The position numbers and the translations under genes were made by a program. Of a stretch of DNA of 64,000 nt, positions 1 through 12,197 are shown one piece after another. Each line of letters opens with the position of its first letter. The stretch's first letter is position 1. The DNA comes from an uncultured Eubacterium sp. (lineage in GTDB: Bacteria; Bacillota; Clostridia; Peptostreptococcales; Anaerovoracaceae): NCBI GenBank assembly GCA_900543485.1, contig UQRM01000011.1, forward strand, positions 15,565 through 79,564, read 5' to 3'. The notes beneath the pieces were generated by a model. The model worked only from the letters and a program-made list of their open reading frames with translations. It did not search any database and was not told where the DNA came from.

Positions 1-205
1 ATTCCTGCGGGATGTCCTGCCCGCTGTGGAAGATCTCCGCTATAGTATGGGTTATATAGTGGGAATTGGCGTTGGTTTTTTCGAAGATGGCTTTGGCCTT
101 TCTCAGCTTACCTGCCGATACCAGCTTCATGGCGTTTGTTATGTGCTCCGTACTGGTGACGCTCTTGATGCGCCTCTTTATGTCCTGCATGCTGTCCGAT
201 GCCAT
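1..205 (-). CDS. atpG: ATP synthase gamma subunit, N-terminal part (cut by window edge)
   Basis: Only the first 68 codons are in the window. The protein begins MASDSMQDIKRRIKSV, the usual start of F1 gamma, which forms the central rotating shaft of ATP synthase. The ATG is 11 bases after the atpA stop codon, and the stop itself is part of the ribosome binding site (TAGGAGGTG), so translation is probably coupled to atpA. The gene closes the visible part of the atp operon; beta and epsilon would be expected beyond position 1. Confidence 0.93.
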   Translation of the reverse strand, partial: MASDSMQDIKRRIKSVTSTEHITNAMKLVSAGKLRKAKAIFEKTNANSHYITHTIAEIFHSGQDIPQE

Positions 206-216
206 AATAACACCTC

Positions 217-2302
<2,086 letters not shown>

Positions 2303-2315
<13 letters not shown>

Positions 2316-2809
2316 CCCGTACTCCTTGCCTGTCTTATGATCTCATCCACGACAGCTTCCTGTCCCATCTTCTGGATCTCATGCTCCACGATCTTCTCGG
2401 CAGCGAGAATAGCGAGAGCGGCGATCTCCTGTTTCATGTCCTCCATGGCTTTTTCCTTCTCCTGCTCTATGGATTTCTCCGCTTTGGCAAGGATGGCCGC
2501 CGCCTCCCGATGAGCTTCGTCTATGATATCACGCGCCTGCGCATCGGCCTTCACCCTGGCTTCCCTGATGATCTCACGGCTCTCCTCTTCGACTCTGGCG
2601 ATCCGCTTGCTGTAATTTTCCATCTTCTCATCAGCTCTTCTGTTGGTGAGTTCGGCGTTGTCAAGGGCGTCCTTGATGGACTGCTTCCTGGTGGCAAGCA
2701 CGTTCAAAAAAGGTCTGTACAAAAACTTGGTCAATATCCCCACGAGAATCAGGAAATTGATCAAGTAGAATATAAACTCTTGTAAGTTTATCCCCAATGC
2801 TTCAACCAT
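2303..2809 (-). CDS. atpF: Fo ATP synthase b subunit
   Basis: The 168-residue protein has one N-terminal membrane helix (roughly residues 10-30) and then a long charged helix rich in Glu, Lys, Arg and Ala. This is the form of the b subunit that makes the peripheral stalk between the membrane and delta. It lies between atpE and atpH. Sequence conservation is low, as is normal for b; position and architecture settle the call. Confidence 0.94.
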
Positions 2810-2869
2810 AATTACGTTTCCCTTTCATCGCTAAATTCAGTAATGTCAGTTCCTCGCGCGTCTGCCTGC

Positions 2870-3190
<321 letters not shown>

Positions 3191-3205
3191 TCAGACAACG
3201 TCTCC

Positions 3206-3880
3206 TCACAGATGTTCTTCCTCATCCTCCGGCATAGCCTCCTTGATGTATATAGCTGCCAACAGCGCGAACACCAGTGCCTGTATCAGCCCCATCAGAA
3301 CGCTGAGAGCCTGCATCACCACAGGCAGGCCGATCGGCACCAGATCGAAGAAGGAATTTGTCACCGTATGCTCTCCGAATATATTGCCGTAAAGACGGAG
3401 CGTCAGCGAAACAGGTTTCACCAGATCCTCAAGTATCATCAACGGGAACAGGAAAGCGAACGGCTTGAAATAGTGCTTGAAATATCCCAGGCCATGATGA
3501 GATCTTATCCCCACCGCGAACATGGTCACGAATACTATTATCGCCATGGCCATCGTACAGTTTATGGAGCCGGTAGGCGCTTCCAGTCCGTCTATATGTC
3601 CTGATCCCGGCAGCAGGCCCGAATAATTAGCCAGCAAAATGTATATGAACAGCGTGGCTACCAGCGGGAAATATCTCCGACAGGCTTTGTCGCCCATGAT
3701 CCCCGAAAAGAAGTTATAAAGGCTCTCTATGGCCCATTCAGCGAAATTCTGAAAACCGGACGGCACCGTCTGGAGCCTCCGTCCCGCCACAATGGAAACG
3801 ACACACAGTATTATCGTAATAACGGCACTGGTTATCATGCCGTTGGACATCCCTATGGAATGCAGCGCGTCTATCATCAC
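3206..3880 (-). CDS. atpB: Fo ATP synthase a subunit
   Basis: The 224-residue, very hydrophobic protein is subunit a, the stator channel that passes ions to the c ring. The helix near residues 155-175 has SLTLRLYGNIFGEH, which includes the essential Arg of the family. The start overlaps the end of the preceding AtpI-like gene by four bases. Operon position is normal. Confidence 0.96.
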   Translation of the reverse strand: MMIDALHSIGMSNGMITSAVITIILCVVSIVAGRRLQTVPSGFQNFAEWAIESLYNFFSGIMGDKACRRYFPLVATLFIYILLANYSGLLPGSGHIDGLEAPTGSINCTMAMAIIVFVTMFAVGIRSHHGLGYFKHYFKPFAFLFPLMILEDLVKPVSLTLRLYGNIFGEHTVTNSFFDLVPIGLPVVMQALSVLMGLIQALVFALLAAIYIKEAMPEDEEEHL

Positions 3881-4203
3881 AGCTCCTCCCTTCGTCCATC
3901 ACCCTGTTTCTTCTGGCCGAACACCAGAACTTTATTCATGACAACAAGCCCCGCAGCCGTCCCTATCAGAAAGGCGATTTCGCTGAAGGGCAGAAAATTT
4001 CTCACCAGAAACGCCAGCACTAACGTCACCACGTTCACTCCATAGCTTATCAGCGCCCGCGCATATAGATCTCCGACTCTGCCTGCCGCTTCGCCGACAG
4101 CCTCCTCGTTCCGGAGATATTTTTTCCAAAGCAGAAGATTTTTCAGGAAACCTACCGCCAGTCCCAAAACCAATCCTGCCAAACCTCCTATAGCATAAGT
4201 CAC
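3877..4203 (-). CDS. AtpI-like small membrane protein, first gene of the atp operon
   Basis: A 108-residue protein with about four predicted membrane helices stands first in the ATP synthase operon, where atpI is usually found. AtpI-type proteins help assemble the c ring or carry Mg2+. Sequence similarity within the family is weak and the call rests on position, size and hydrophobicity. It overlaps atpB by four bases and lies just downstream of a consensus promoter. Confidence 0.7.
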   Translation of the reverse strand: MTYAIGGLAGLVLGLAVGFLKNLLLWKKYLRNEEAVGEAAGRVGDLYARALISYGVNVVTLVLAFLVRNFLPFSEIAFLIGTAAGLVVMNKVLVFGQKKQGDGRREEL

Positions 4204-4241
4204 CTGTGTCCATCTCCTCTCACTTGTCCTGAGTTCTCTAA

Positions 4242-4270
4242 ATTATACACTTCTTTGCTCCGATTGTAAA
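4242..4270 (-). promoter_or_regulatory. Sigma-A-type promoter of the ATP synthase operon
   Basis: Reading the minus strand, TTTACA (4265-4270) and TATAAT (4242-4247) are separated by exactly 17 bases. The site lies about 40 bases before the first atp gene, in the only sizeable gap upstream of the operon. The surrounding 200 bases are strongly AT-rich. Confidence 0.85.
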
Positions 4271-4419
4271 ATGGTTTTTTTTAAGTCTTTTAATTAACAA
4301 TTTAGTTTTTTCAACGCTTTTAGCTTTTTACCATTTTTTGTAATGTGAATTTTCGTCAAAATTTCACAACTTCTTTGCCATCATTTTACCTGACCTCTGA
4401 CAACGCCTCCTTCACATCG

Positions 4420-5799
4420 TCAATCGCCAATATCCTTTATCACGTTTCTCAGCCATTTTTTGCTGAAATATCGCTTCGTAAGGAATACGCCTTTAACTGC
4501 TTCCTCCAGCTTCACAGCCAACACTGCCAGATATATAGGCCATTGCAGATACAGGGATGTTATGAATGCCAGAGGCACACCTATGAGCCACACCGTGGCA
4601 GTCTCCGTCACCATGGCGAATTTGGTATCGCCGCCGCATCTCAGAGTACCAGTCACGTGGGTAGCGTTGTATATGGTCAGCCACATGGTCAGTCCGTATA
4701 TTATCAGTATCCTGAAAGCGTATTCTTCTCCCTGGCGGGAAAAGCTGAACAGGCTCAACAACGGTTCTCCTGCGGCTATGACACCTGCTCCCATGACGAT
4801 GCCTATGACAAGACCTATCTTGATCATTTTCTTGGACATGGTATAAGCCAGCTCCGGTTTCCCTTCGCCCAGCTTCTGACCCACCAGTATGAGGATAGCG
4901 TCTCCAACGCTGAACGCCGCCAGAGTGAACATGTTATTTATGGTATTACAGGCCTGTACAGCTGCTCCTTCAGCTATGCCTATCCTGGCAAATGCCGCGA
5001 TATACAGCGATGTCCCGATCCCCCAAAGCGTCTCGTTTGTAGTGGTCGGTAAAGCGTTTTTCACTATCCTGGATGCCAGATCCCTGCTGTATCCAAAGAA
5101 GTCCTTAAGGCTGCCGGCGATCTTGTTTCTGAGTCCAAACACTTCAAACAGGATTATCAGCATTTCCAGAAGCCGCGCTATAGCCGTCGCCAGTGCCGCC
5201 CCTTCCACACCCAGGGCCGGGGCTCCCAGATTGCCAAATATGAACACCCAGTTGAGAAATGTATTTGTCCCCAGAGCCGTGACGCTGGCTATCAGCGGCA
5301 GCGCCGACTGCTGTGTCGCCCTCAGCGCCACGGTAAACGGCTGAGTTATCGAAAGCATCAGAAACGTGAACGAGCCGATCCTGACATATCCGACCCCAGT
5401 CTCTATGACTTCAGGGTATTTCGTGAATATGCGAAGGATGTACTCAGGAAAGAAAAATCCCGCAATAAAAAACAGCAGGCCTATGCCCATGGCTATCGTC
5501 AGAGCAAAACCTGTTGTCTTCCTGATATTTTTAAAATCCCGGACACCGTAAAACTGCGATATGAAAGTAGCTGAGCCTCCGGCAAAACCATACAGCAGCA
5601 TCCAGTGTATGAAAAACAGCTGTACCGACACTCCTACAGCGTTGAGCTCCACTTCTCCCAGGCTCCCTACCATCAGATTATCTATGAGACTCAGACTGGA
5701 GCCGATGAGACTCTGCAGCGCTATAGGGAGCGCGACCTTCGCCAGCAGTCCCAGCAAATCCCTGTTGTTCAGCGTTTCCATTTCCCTTTCGCCGGTCAT
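4420..5799 (-). CDS. MATE-family multidrug efflux protein
   Basis: The 459-residue protein has 12 predicted membrane helices in two similar halves, the layout of MATE (NorM/DinF-type) cation-coupled exporters. The N-terminal region (ALPIALQSLIGSSLSLIDNL) is typical. These transporters use Na+ or H+ to expel drugs or metabolites. Its ATG overlaps the stop of the upstream TagO-like gene as ATGA, so both are likely on one transcript. The substrate cannot be read from sequence. Confidence 0.92.
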   Translation of the reverse strand: MTGEREMETLNNRDLLGLLAKVALPIALQSLIGSSLSLIDNLMVGSLGEVELNAVGVSVQLFFIHWMLLYGFAGGSATFISQFYGVRDFKNIRKTTGFALTIAMGIGLLFFIAGFFFPEYILRIFTKYPEVIETGVGYVRIGSFTFLMLSITQPFTVALRATQQSALPLIASVTALGTNTFLNWVFIFGNLGAPALGVEGAALATAIARLLEMLIILFEVFGLRNKIAGSLKDFFGYSRDLASRIVKNALPTTTNETLWGIGTSLYIAAFARIGIAEGAAVQACNTINNMFTLAAFSVGDAILILVGQKLGEGKPELAYTMSKKMIKIGLVIGIVMGAGVIAAGEPLLSLFSFSRQGEEYAFRILIIYGLTMWLTIYNATHVTGTLRCGGDTKFAMVTETATVWLIGVPLAFITSLYLQWPIYLAVLAVKLEEAVKGVFLTKRYFSKKWLRNVIKDIGD

Positions 5800-6884
5800 C
5801 TGCCCTTTTCCTTCCCTCCTCTGTCCTTTTCCTTCGTTATCTTGTCAGCTTTGAGACTTATATTCCTGTTGCCTGTATCCGACAGCAGCACATAAACCAA
5901 CATGATAGCCACCGCTATCAATCCCAGATACTCTATCATCAGGCCCCTGCTGTAAAGCACGGCTACTATCCCCATGATACCGCTGATACAGTATAGTATC
6001 ATCACCGCCCTACGCTGTCCGAATCCGGCCTTCATTATCCTGTGGTGGAGATGTTCCCTGTCAGCTGTACCGATGGACTGACGCTTAGCTACTCTCCTGA
6101 TAATAGCCATCACCGTATCGAATATAGGCAATCCCAGAACCAGAGCCGGGATGATGACCACGACGATGGTAGCACTTTTGACGGTACCCAGCACAGAAAC
6201 GGCCGCTATGGAAAACCCCAGCAGCTGCGAACCGCTGTCGCCCATGAAAATCTTGGCCGGATGGAAATTGTACGGCAAAAATCCCAGCGACGCTCCGGCT
6301 ATGGCCATCATCGCCAGCGTTGGGACGTACTGGCCATGGATATAAGAAACATAGCCGATGCACAGAGCCGATATGGCTGATATGCCGGCAGCAAGGCCGT
6401 CCAGTCCGTCTATCAGATTTACCGCGTTCGTTATGGCCGCCAGCCACAGCATCGTTATGACGAAGCAGGTAACTTCTCCAAAATCCGTGTTCCCGGGACC
6501 AAAGTAGTTGGTGATGAATTCTATCCTTATCCCCATGGCGTAAACTGTCGCCGCGCATATCAACTGCCCAGCCAGCTTCACGACAGGCTTCAGATCCTTT
6601 ACGTCGTCTATCAGCCCCAGTATATATATCATCGTACAGCCTATCATCACCGCGATGAAATCCTCGTCCTTCACCGCGAAAATAAGCAGCGACACCATGA
6701 TTCCCAGGTATATGGCGATGCCGCCGAATCGAGGCATCGGCTTTTTATGGACCCTCCGTTCATCCTTGGGCACGTCCATGATACCCAGCCTGGGAGCGGC
6801 CCAGATAGCAAATGGCGTCACCGCCGCTGCCACGACCAGCGCGACGACGAACGGTCCCCACAGTTCTATACTGGTAGCTGTCAC
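5796..6884 (-). CDS. tagO: Undecaprenyl-phosphate N-acetylglucosaminyl-1-phosphate transferase family (TagO/WecA-like)
   Basis: This 362-residue polytopic membrane protein belongs to the MraY/WecA group, which puts a sugar-1-phosphate on undecaprenyl phosphate to begin teichoic acid or other surface glycan synthesis. Seen in order are [16 protein letters not shown] (residues about 43-58), the paired Asp [29 protein letters not shown] and the HLHHRIM loop typical of WecA/TagO rather than MraY. The start is GTG and overlaps the upstream dCMP deaminase stop as GTGA. The exact sugar is not known. Confidence 0.88.
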   Translation of the reverse strand: MTATSIELWGPFVVALVVAAAVTPFAIWAAPRLGIMDVPKDERRVHKKPMPRFGGIAIYLGIMVSLLIFAVKDEDFIAVMIGCTMIYILGLIDDVKDLKPVVKLAGQLICAATVYAMGIRIEFITNYFGPGNTDFGEVTCFVITMLWLAAITNAVNLIDGLDGLAAGISAISALCIGYVSYIHGQYVPTLAMMAIAGASLGFLPYNFHPAKIFMGDSGSQLLGFSIAAVSVLGTVKSATIVVVIIPALVLGLPIFDTVMAIIRRVAKRQSIGTADREHLHHRIMKAGFGQRRAVMILYCISGIMGIVAVLYSRGLMIEYLGLIAVAIMLVYVLLSDTGNRNISLKADKITKEKDRGGKEKGR

Positions 6885-7342
6885 TTAATCTCTCCTAACA
6901 TTATTATCTTGAGCCCGGCTTCATCCAGTATATCAACTGACAACTGATCCGGGTATCCTTCCTTCACCACTATCCTGCTTATGCCTGCGTTTATTATCAT
7001 CTTGGCGCATATGACGCAAGGCTGGTGAGTTATGTAAATGGTAGCGTCCTCTATGCTCTGCCCTAAGGTCGCCGCCTGTATTATAGCGTTCTGTTCCGCA
7101 TGTAACGCCCGGCACAGTTCGTGCTTCTCTCCCGACGGTATCCCCAGCTGCTGCCTGAGGCATCCGCCTTCCCGGTCTCCGCAGTGCTCCAGCCCTCTCG
7201 GAGCTCCATTGTATCCTGTCGCGATTATATGCTTGTCTTTCACTATGACTGCGCCTACCTGTCTTCTCAGGCATGTGGACCGTTGTGCAGTCAATACCGC
7301 CATATTCATGAAATATTCATCCCAGCTGGGTCTGTTATCCAT
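6881..7342 (-). CDS. comEB: dCMP deaminase (ComEB-type)
   Basis: From the ATG at 7342 the protein is 153 residues. H81-A-E83 and PCVIC (C109, C112) form the catalytic zinc site of cytidine/deoxycytidylate deaminases, which make dUMP for thymidylate synthesis. I chose this start, not the more upstream one, because GGGGAG sits at the right distance and it leaves a clean 16-base gap after truA. The extra Cys/His cluster around HCGDREGGC may bind a second zinc, as in other dCMP deaminases. Confidence 0.93.
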   Translation of the reverse strand: MDNRPSWDEYFMNMAVLTAQRSTCLRRQVGAVIVKDKHIIATGYNGAPRGLEHCGDREGGCLRQQLGIPSGEKHELCRALHAEQNAIIQAATLGQSIEDATIYITHQPCVICAKMIINAGISRIVVKEGYPDQLSVDILDEAGLKIIMLGEIK

Positions 7343-7358
7343 ATTTCTCCCCCTGTCA

Positions 7359-8198
7359 TCAATAATAAACTTCCGCCAGATAGAGCCCGTAAGGCGGCGC
7401 CGTATGGCCGGCCGCACGTCTGTCCCTGGCTTCCATGATGTCCGTCATCGTCCCGGGCATCATCTTTCCCAGGCCGATATCCACCAACGTCCCGACGATT
7501 ATCCTGACCATATTGTACAGGAAGCCATCACCGCTGACGCTGATCTCAATATCCCCTGAAAAACCGGCCGCAGCCTCTTTCCCGGGGATCGACAGGCCGT
7601 CTCCCGCCGTTCTTTTGTCGTTATTTCTTCCCGTTTCGACCACGTCCAAGTCGAATATCCTTCTGACAGTAGTCTTTCTCGGCGTCCCTCCCGAAGCCTC
7701 GAAGGACTTGAAATCGTGGACTCCTTCCAAGCACACGGCCGCCTCCTTCATAGCAGCCACATCCAAAGGCCTGTCCACATGATATACATAGTTCCTCGAG
7801 AAGACATCATTCACAGCCGAATTTCTTATCCTGTAGATGTATCTCTTCCCTTTGGAATCGAATCTGGCGTGAAATCCGACAGGCTTTTCCTCTGACGAGA
7901 TCACTCTCACCGGAGAACCGGCAAAAGCTCCCTCCTCCCGGCTTCTCAGCGCATTATTGACAGCAAGAGCTATCCTTCCTGCCGGTATGCCACTGGATGT
8001 CTCAAAAGACGCCCGCTGCCCTAAAGCGTGAACGCCCGCGTCAGTGCGGCTGGTGCCGTTGAGGCTTATCTTCTCCCTGAGCAACGACGACAGCGCCTCT
8101 TCAAGATGTCCCTGAACCGTCGGTCTGTCCGGCTGCCGCTGCCAGCCATGGAATGACGAGCCGTCGTATTCTATTGTCAGCAAAATATTTTTTTTCAT
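7359..8198 (-). CDS. truA: tRNA pseudouridine synthase A
   Basis: TruA converts U38-U40 of the tRNA anticodon arm to pseudouridine. The catalytic Asp is D53 in [14 protein letters not shown]. At 279 residues it is longer than most TruA because of a low-complexity insertion of about 30 residues before the [11 protein letters not shown] motif. The conserved parts before and after the insertion are intact. It is first in a run with dCMP deaminase, tagO and the MATE gene. Confidence 0.95.
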   Translation of the reverse strand: MKKNILLTIEYDGSSFHGWQRQPDRPTVQGHLEEALSSLLREKISLNGTSRTDAGVHALGQRASFETSSGIPAGRIALAVNNALRSREEGAFAGSPVRVISSEEKPVGFHARFDSKGKRYIYRIRNSAVNDVFSRNYVYHVDRPLDVAAMKEAAVCLEGVHDFKSFEASGGTPRKTTVRRIFDLDVVETGRNNDKRTAGDGLSIPGKEAAAGFSGDIEISVSGDGFLYNMVRIIVGTLVDIGLGKMMPGTMTDIMEARDRRAAGHTAPPYGLYLAEVYY

Positions 8199-8288
8199 AA
8201 TTCCGCTTTCATTATATAATACTTTGACATGGATTTACAGATATTGTTTAGATAATACCGATTATTTCTCCCGACAGACTCTCACCTC

Positions 8289-8975
8289 TCACAGCAGGAA
8301 AGGCCATACCACGAAAATGTAAAACGAACCGCAGCCGCATATGTACGGGCCCAGGGGCCTTGTATCATCTTTTTTATATCTGCCCGAAGCCAGCCCCACA
8401 GCAGCGAAGATACCGCTGAGCATAGAGGCTCCTATAAGAGTCGCCACCGTCCCCGTCACTCCCAGAGCCAGACCCAGGGAAGCAAACAGCTTCACATCCC
8501 CGAACCCCATCACTTCCTTTTTGAATGCAGCCCCTCCCAGAACAGCCACCATCATCATGACTCCTCCTCCGATAAGCGCTCCCAGCAACGGCTGCCATAC
8601 GGAACTGTGGTAAGGGATGAAGCCAAAAGCTGACAGAGCCAACATTATGACAAACTGGTCAGGTATCACCATATATTTGAGATCAGCCAATCCTATCATC
8701 ATCATGGCCCAACACGCAAAAAGCCCCGCGGCCGCCATGCGTACGTCGAAAAATGACAGTCTGACCAGCAGGCACGCGAATCCGGCTGCATATATCCACC
8801 GCCAGGGAAATCCTTTGACTCTCTGTATGTGCGGATCCGTCAACTCCCGTGGCGGCTTCTCGCCATAATCGCACAGCCAGCGAGCCGGCATTCTATTGAA
8901 TATATATACGATCGAAAAGCCTGCAACTGTGCCCACCACAACGCTTGCCACGATCTTTATGATGATTTCCACCAT
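8289..8975 (-). CDS. Prepilin peptidase, A24 family
   Basis: The 228-residue membrane protein has the two Asp motifs of type IV prepilin (leader) peptidases: ADLKYMVIPD and GFGDVKLF. These enzymes cut prepilin signal sequences at the cytoplasmic face of the membrane. The N-terminal methylase portion with zinc-binding Cys pairs is reduced and no CxxC pairs are seen, so it is probably only a peptidase. No pilin genes are in the window, so its substrate is unknown. Confidence 0.85.
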   Translation of the reverse strand: MVEIIIKIVASVVVGTVAGFSIVYIFNRMPARWLCDYGEKPPRELTDPHIQRVKGFPWRWIYAAGFACLLVRLSFFDVRMAAAGLFACWAMMMIGLADLKYMVIPDQFVIMLALSAFGFIPYHSSVWQPLLGALIGGGVMMMVAVLGGAAFKKEVMGFGDVKLFASLGLALGVTGTVATLIGASMLSGIFAAVGLASGRYKKDDTRPLGPYICGCGSFYIFVVWPFLL

Positions 8976-9151
8976 ACGGTTTTCCCCCTTTATCTACTTT
9001 ATTCTATCAATTTCTTTTTTTCACCACAATATTATTTTGGGTTTTTTGTCGTAATATGGAGAATGCCGTCGTACGTTTTATATAGTAAATTTACGATTTT
9101 CCTGTAAAATCACAGTAACGGCACTAGTAATCAACATTAAGGAGATAAATT

Positions 9152-9967
9152 ATGATAAGCAACATGTTACCGCACGAAAAGGATATCGTCCTGATCGTTG
9201 ACGATACGGCGGCAAACCACGAGGTAATACAGACATTCCTCAGCGATATAGGGGTTAAATGCGAAAACGCCTTTGACGGAATGGAAGCAGTCACCATGTG
9301 CGGCTCAGTAGAAAGTGACTACTACTCCCTTATATTGATGGATATCAATCTTCCATGTATGGACGGGCTGGCCACCACTCAAAGAATACGCCAGCTGGGC
9401 GTCACCTCGCCCATAATCGCCGTGACCGCCGCCAGCAAAGATGAAGAGAAAATAAAATCAGCGGAGACTGACGAGCTGTTTGACTTACTGCTTTTCAAAC
9501 CTTTCAACGCCGCCGCGTTTTATACGACCATATCGCCCTACATAAAGTCAGCCATCCTCCACTCGCTCTCCCCCGATATCATATCGGCGGAAACATGCGG
9601 CTTTTCCAGCCTTGATCCGGAAATCTGCGACATACATACAGCGATAGACAACATGGGCAACAGTCCAAGGCTCTTCATGAAGCATTTCAACAATTTCAAA
9701 AATAATAACGCCGATTTGTCCCTGCGGCTCACAGCACTGATAGAAAAGCGGAAATTTTACGACGCCGCCATGCTGTGTCACTCCATAAAAGGGCTTTCGG
9801 GGATGTTGGGGCTCACCTCTCTGTACAGACATGTGGTAGAACTGGAGACCATACTGAAAGGCCATGCCTCCGAAGGCGACTGCACTCCCGCCGGACTTTC
9901 CGACATGTCGCGCATGCTGGCGCTCATAAGCGATGACGTGCGTCTCATATGTCAGGTACAATTGTAG
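9152..9967 (+). CDS. Orphan receiver-HPt phosphorelay protein
   Basis: A receiver domain (residues about 10-130) is followed by a histidine phosphotransfer domain (about 155-270). Receiver residues D17-D18, phospho-acceptor D64, T92 and K116 are present. The HPt motif is LCHSIKG with H210. A perfect AAGGAG site precedes the ATG. No kinase or output gene is adjacent, and it is the only plus-strand gene in this part, so it probably passes phosphate between proteins coded elsewhere. No DNA-binding or enzymatic output domain is seen. Confidence 0.86.
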   Translation: MISNMLPHEKDIVLIVDDTAANHEVIQTFLSDIGVKCENAFDGMEAVTMCGSVESDYYSLILMDINLPCMDGLATTQRIRQLGVTSPIIAVTAASKDEEKIKSAETDELFDLLLFKPFNAAAFYTTISPYIKSAILHSLSPDIISAETCGFSSLDPEICDIHTAIDNMGNSPRLFMKHFNNFKNNNADLSLRLTALIEKRKFYDAAMLCHSIKGLSGMLGLTSLYRHVVELETILKGHASEGDCTPAGLSDMSRMLALISDDVRLICQVQL

Positions 9968-9983
9968 AAATGCACTACAGAGA

Positions 9984-10027
9984 AAAACTCACGAGCACAC
10001 GGTATAGACCGCCTATTCGCGAGTTTT
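9984..10027. terminator. Hairpin between convergent genes
   Basis: AAAACTC (9984-9990) pairs with GAGTTTT (10021-10027), and a second small stem CGGT/ACCG lies inside the loop. It lies between the ends of the convergent receiver-HPt and DUF4097 genes and could work in both directions. Confidence 0.5.
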
Positions 10028-10097
10028 AATGTTTTATCGGCATTTTACAGGAGCGGTACACCATGCCGCCCCTGCCTGTTCTCCACGTTCTGTCCGT

Positions 10098-10976
10098 TTA
10101 TCTTCCAAAATCTATGGCTACATCTCCTGCGTCGGATACTATCTTGATGAGGTGTGCTCCGTTCCCCTGGCGTATTCTTCCGGAATCGCCATAGCTGTTG
10201 GCGCCTATGCGCAGATCTCCATAATCGACATTCACATCGAAAGAGTGCATGTCTTCAGTCAGCGACGTCTGCATATCAACATCGCCATAATCCACCGCGA
10301 TGTCCGTCTCCCCTGAAAACTCTCCTCTCATATCCACGTTCCCTGAATCAGCTCTGATGATAAGGCCCCCACTGACCACGGACGTTCCATCCACATCACC
10401 GTACCCTGCAGTGATCTCCATATTCCCGTATGATACCCTGTTCATATGGATATCTCCATAACCGGCGGATATGTCAGCAGTCTTCATCGAAATACCGTCC
10501 ATATCGACATCTCCGTAACTTGTGTCTATATCGACGCTGTCCAGCTCTTCACCTTCCGGGACACAAACCGTCAGATATGGAGTCCTGTCTCCACTGCCCA
10601 GGTTTATCAACGTGGTGTCGTTTATCTCCCTGGCATCCACCATGAGAACGCCATCCTGTATCTCGAATACCGGTTGCTGCGACGTTTTGTCATAGGTCAG
10701 TGTTGTCTCGGATTTTTCACCGCTGATGAAATCCACATCCATATCGCCCGTAACTCTGACCGAATCGAATCCCACGTTCTCTCCGGCCGTCTCGCCCAGG
10801 GAGAGACTGGTCATCTCCGCATCACCGACCTTTATCCAATCATATCTCTGATCCATATCGTTCATCCCGCGTATGCCACCTGTGAAATAACCGATGACAA
10901 CCATCAGCAGTCCCAGGCAGCATACAGCTCCGCACACGATAAAAAAGCGTTTCAATCCGTTATGTCCGTTACGCAT
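10098..10976 (-). CDS. DUF4097-family membrane-anchored beta-repeat protein
   Basis: After one N-terminal membrane helix (roughly residues 10-32), the 292-residue protein has repeated short strands of the type GYGDVDM / GYGDIHM / GYGDVDG, typical of the DUF4097 putative adhesin beta-helix. It ends a three-gene operon with a PadR regulator and a DUF1700 protein and overlaps the DUF1700 gene by eight bases. In related bacteria such modules respond to envelope stress. The exact role is not known and no enzyme motif is present. Confidence 0.8.
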   Translation of the reverse strand: MRNGHNGLKRFFIVCGAVCCLGLLMVVIGYFTGGIRGMNDMDQRYDWIKVGDAEMTSLSLGETAGENVGFDSVRVTGDMDVDFISGEKSETTLTYDKTSQQPVFEIQDGVLMVDAREINDTTLINLGSGDRTPYLTVCVPEGEELDSVDIDTSYGDVDMDGISMKTADISAGYGDIHMNRVSYGNMEITAGYGDVDGTSVVSGGLIIRADSGNVDMRGEFSGETDIAVDYGDVDMQTSLTEDMHSFDVNVDYGDLRIGANSYGDSGRIRQGNGAHLIKIVSDAGDVAIDFGR

Positions 10977-11628
10977 CTTTCTCGCCTCCTTCCTGCTCGT
11001 CTCTGTAACGCCACTTTTTCCGTTCGCCGGCCTCCAGCGCTTTCCTTATGCGCCGCCTTTCGTTCTGTCGCCTGGCTGTCTTCACTATCGCCGCTGTACC
11101 GGCTTTGACTCCCATAGCCAGCAGCGCACCCATGGCCACCATAAAGCTCAGCCCAACAAGGCCTATCCCCATCAGAAATGCGGCTGTCGAGATCGATACG
11201 GGAATAGCCAGGATCCCTACCACTATGCATGCTATGGCTCCCAGTACGCAACCGGCTATCCCGGCGAATACACCGATGACACAGCATATAAGCGCAACGA
11301 ATATGGATATTGCCAACGCTCCCAATGCCACTGCTAACGGGATCGATACCGGTGCCGAGCATATCCCCAGCACCACATACCAGGCCGCCGACAACCCCTT
11401 TTTAACAGTAGGCTTCTCCTCTTCATCGAATAACCTCACAGCATATTCCGACTTTATCTGGCTCGCCACCTTCTTAGGGCTGCCCAGGCGTTCCAGCACA
11501 TCCTGTTCCTTATCTGCTCCTGCCTCGTCAAAGTACTCCTCATAGTACTCGACGGCGGCTTCTATCTCCTCCTGAGGTAATCTGGAAATCTCCTCCTTCA
11601 ACCTCGCTATGAATTCCCTCCTATTCAT
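10969..11628 (-). CDS. DUF1700-family membrane protein
   Basis: From the ATG at 11,628 the protein begins MNRREFIARLKEEISRLP and continues with a helical segment ending in LGSPKKVASQI, the signature of DUF1700. Four or more Gly/Ala-rich membrane helices follow. This start is preceded by GGAGGAG, which also codes the end of padR; the two genes overlap by eight bases. DUF1700 proteins next to PadR regulators are a common pair in Firmicutes and seem to control envelope genes. The mechanism is unknown. Confidence 0.85.
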   Translation of the reverse strand: MNRREFIARLKEEISRLPQEEIEAAVEYYEEYFDEAGADKEQDVLERLGSPKKVASQIKSEYAVRLFDEEEKPTVKKGLSAAWYVVLGICSAPVSIPLAVALGALAISIFVALICCVIGVFAGIAGCVLGAIACIVVGILAIPVSISTAAFLMGIGLVGLSFMVAMGALLAMGVKAGTAAIVKTARRQNERRRIRKALEAGERKKWRYRDEQEGGEKDA

Positions 11629-11971
11629 CTTCTCCTCCGTCCTTTCCTTCTGGATCCTTCCCTGTTTTCTCATCCAGAAACGTATCTATAGCATGTTTGT
11701 AATCGAGCCACTGGGTACGGTATTCCTCGAGCTTGCTCCTTCCTTCTTCCGTAATGGAATAATATCTCCTGTTCCTGCCCTGATACGGCATGTCATACGT
11801 CCTGCAAAGACCTTCCTTCTGCAATCTTCTCAGCACAGGATACAGGGTGGACTCCGAAACCACTATGGCACGCTTCATCGACTGCGTTATCTCATAGCCG
11901 TAAGTATCTCCTTCGACCAGGATAGCTAGAGCGCATGCATCCAACAGCCCCGATTCTATCTTAAAGCCCAT
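11621..11971 (-). CDS. PadR-family transcriptional regulator
   Basis: The 116-residue protein (from the ATG at 11,971, preceded by GGAGG) has the PadR winged helix: LLDACALAILVEGDTYGYEI, then SESTLYPVLRRLQKEGL, then RNRRYYSITEEG. It starts the padR-DUF1700-DUF4097 operon. PadR proteins usually repress their own operon until a ligand or stress signal binds. A palindrome lies just downstream of the promoter and could be its operator. Confidence 0.92.
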   Translation of the reverse strand: MGFKIESGLLDACALAILVEGDTYGYEITQSMKRAIVVSESTLYPVLRRLQKEGLCRTYDMPYQGRNRRYYSITEEGRSKLEEYRTQWLDYKHAIDTFLDEKTGKDPEGKDGGEDE

Positions 11972-12024
11972 ATGTACCTCCTCTCTGTATCGCCTCCCGC
12001 GGGACACGGGTCATGATTTTTTAT

Positions 12025-12075
12025 ACAATATTGTTTTCTGTTTAATACTATATATCATATAATATTATTTGTCAA
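12025..12075 (-). promoter_or_regulatory. Promoter and possible PadR operator
   Basis: On the minus strand TTGACA (12,070-12,075) and TATAGT (12,047-12,052) are 17 bases apart. The perfect 10-bp palindrome ACAATATTGT (12,025-12,034) lies just downstream of the -10 box. The promoter is seen directly; its use by PadR is inferred. Confidence 0.7.
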
Positions 12076-12092
12076 CAACTTATTTTCGCACA

Positions 12093-12140
12093 TTATAAAA
12101 AACTGCTCCGCCGGATCTCTATAAGATCCGGCGAAGCAGT
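12093..12140 (-). terminator. Rho-independent terminator of the phoU-like/pit operon
   Basis: A GC-rich stem formed by 12,102-12,118 and 12,124-12,140 (ACTGCT..CCGGATCT with its complement) is followed on the minus strand by six T residues. It lies about 60 bases after the DUF47 stop codon. Confidence 0.85.
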
Positions 12141-12197
12141 CTGTATATCTCTGACAATCTCAGCAGTCCTGATCAGTCGCCTTCCTGTACGTCTTCA

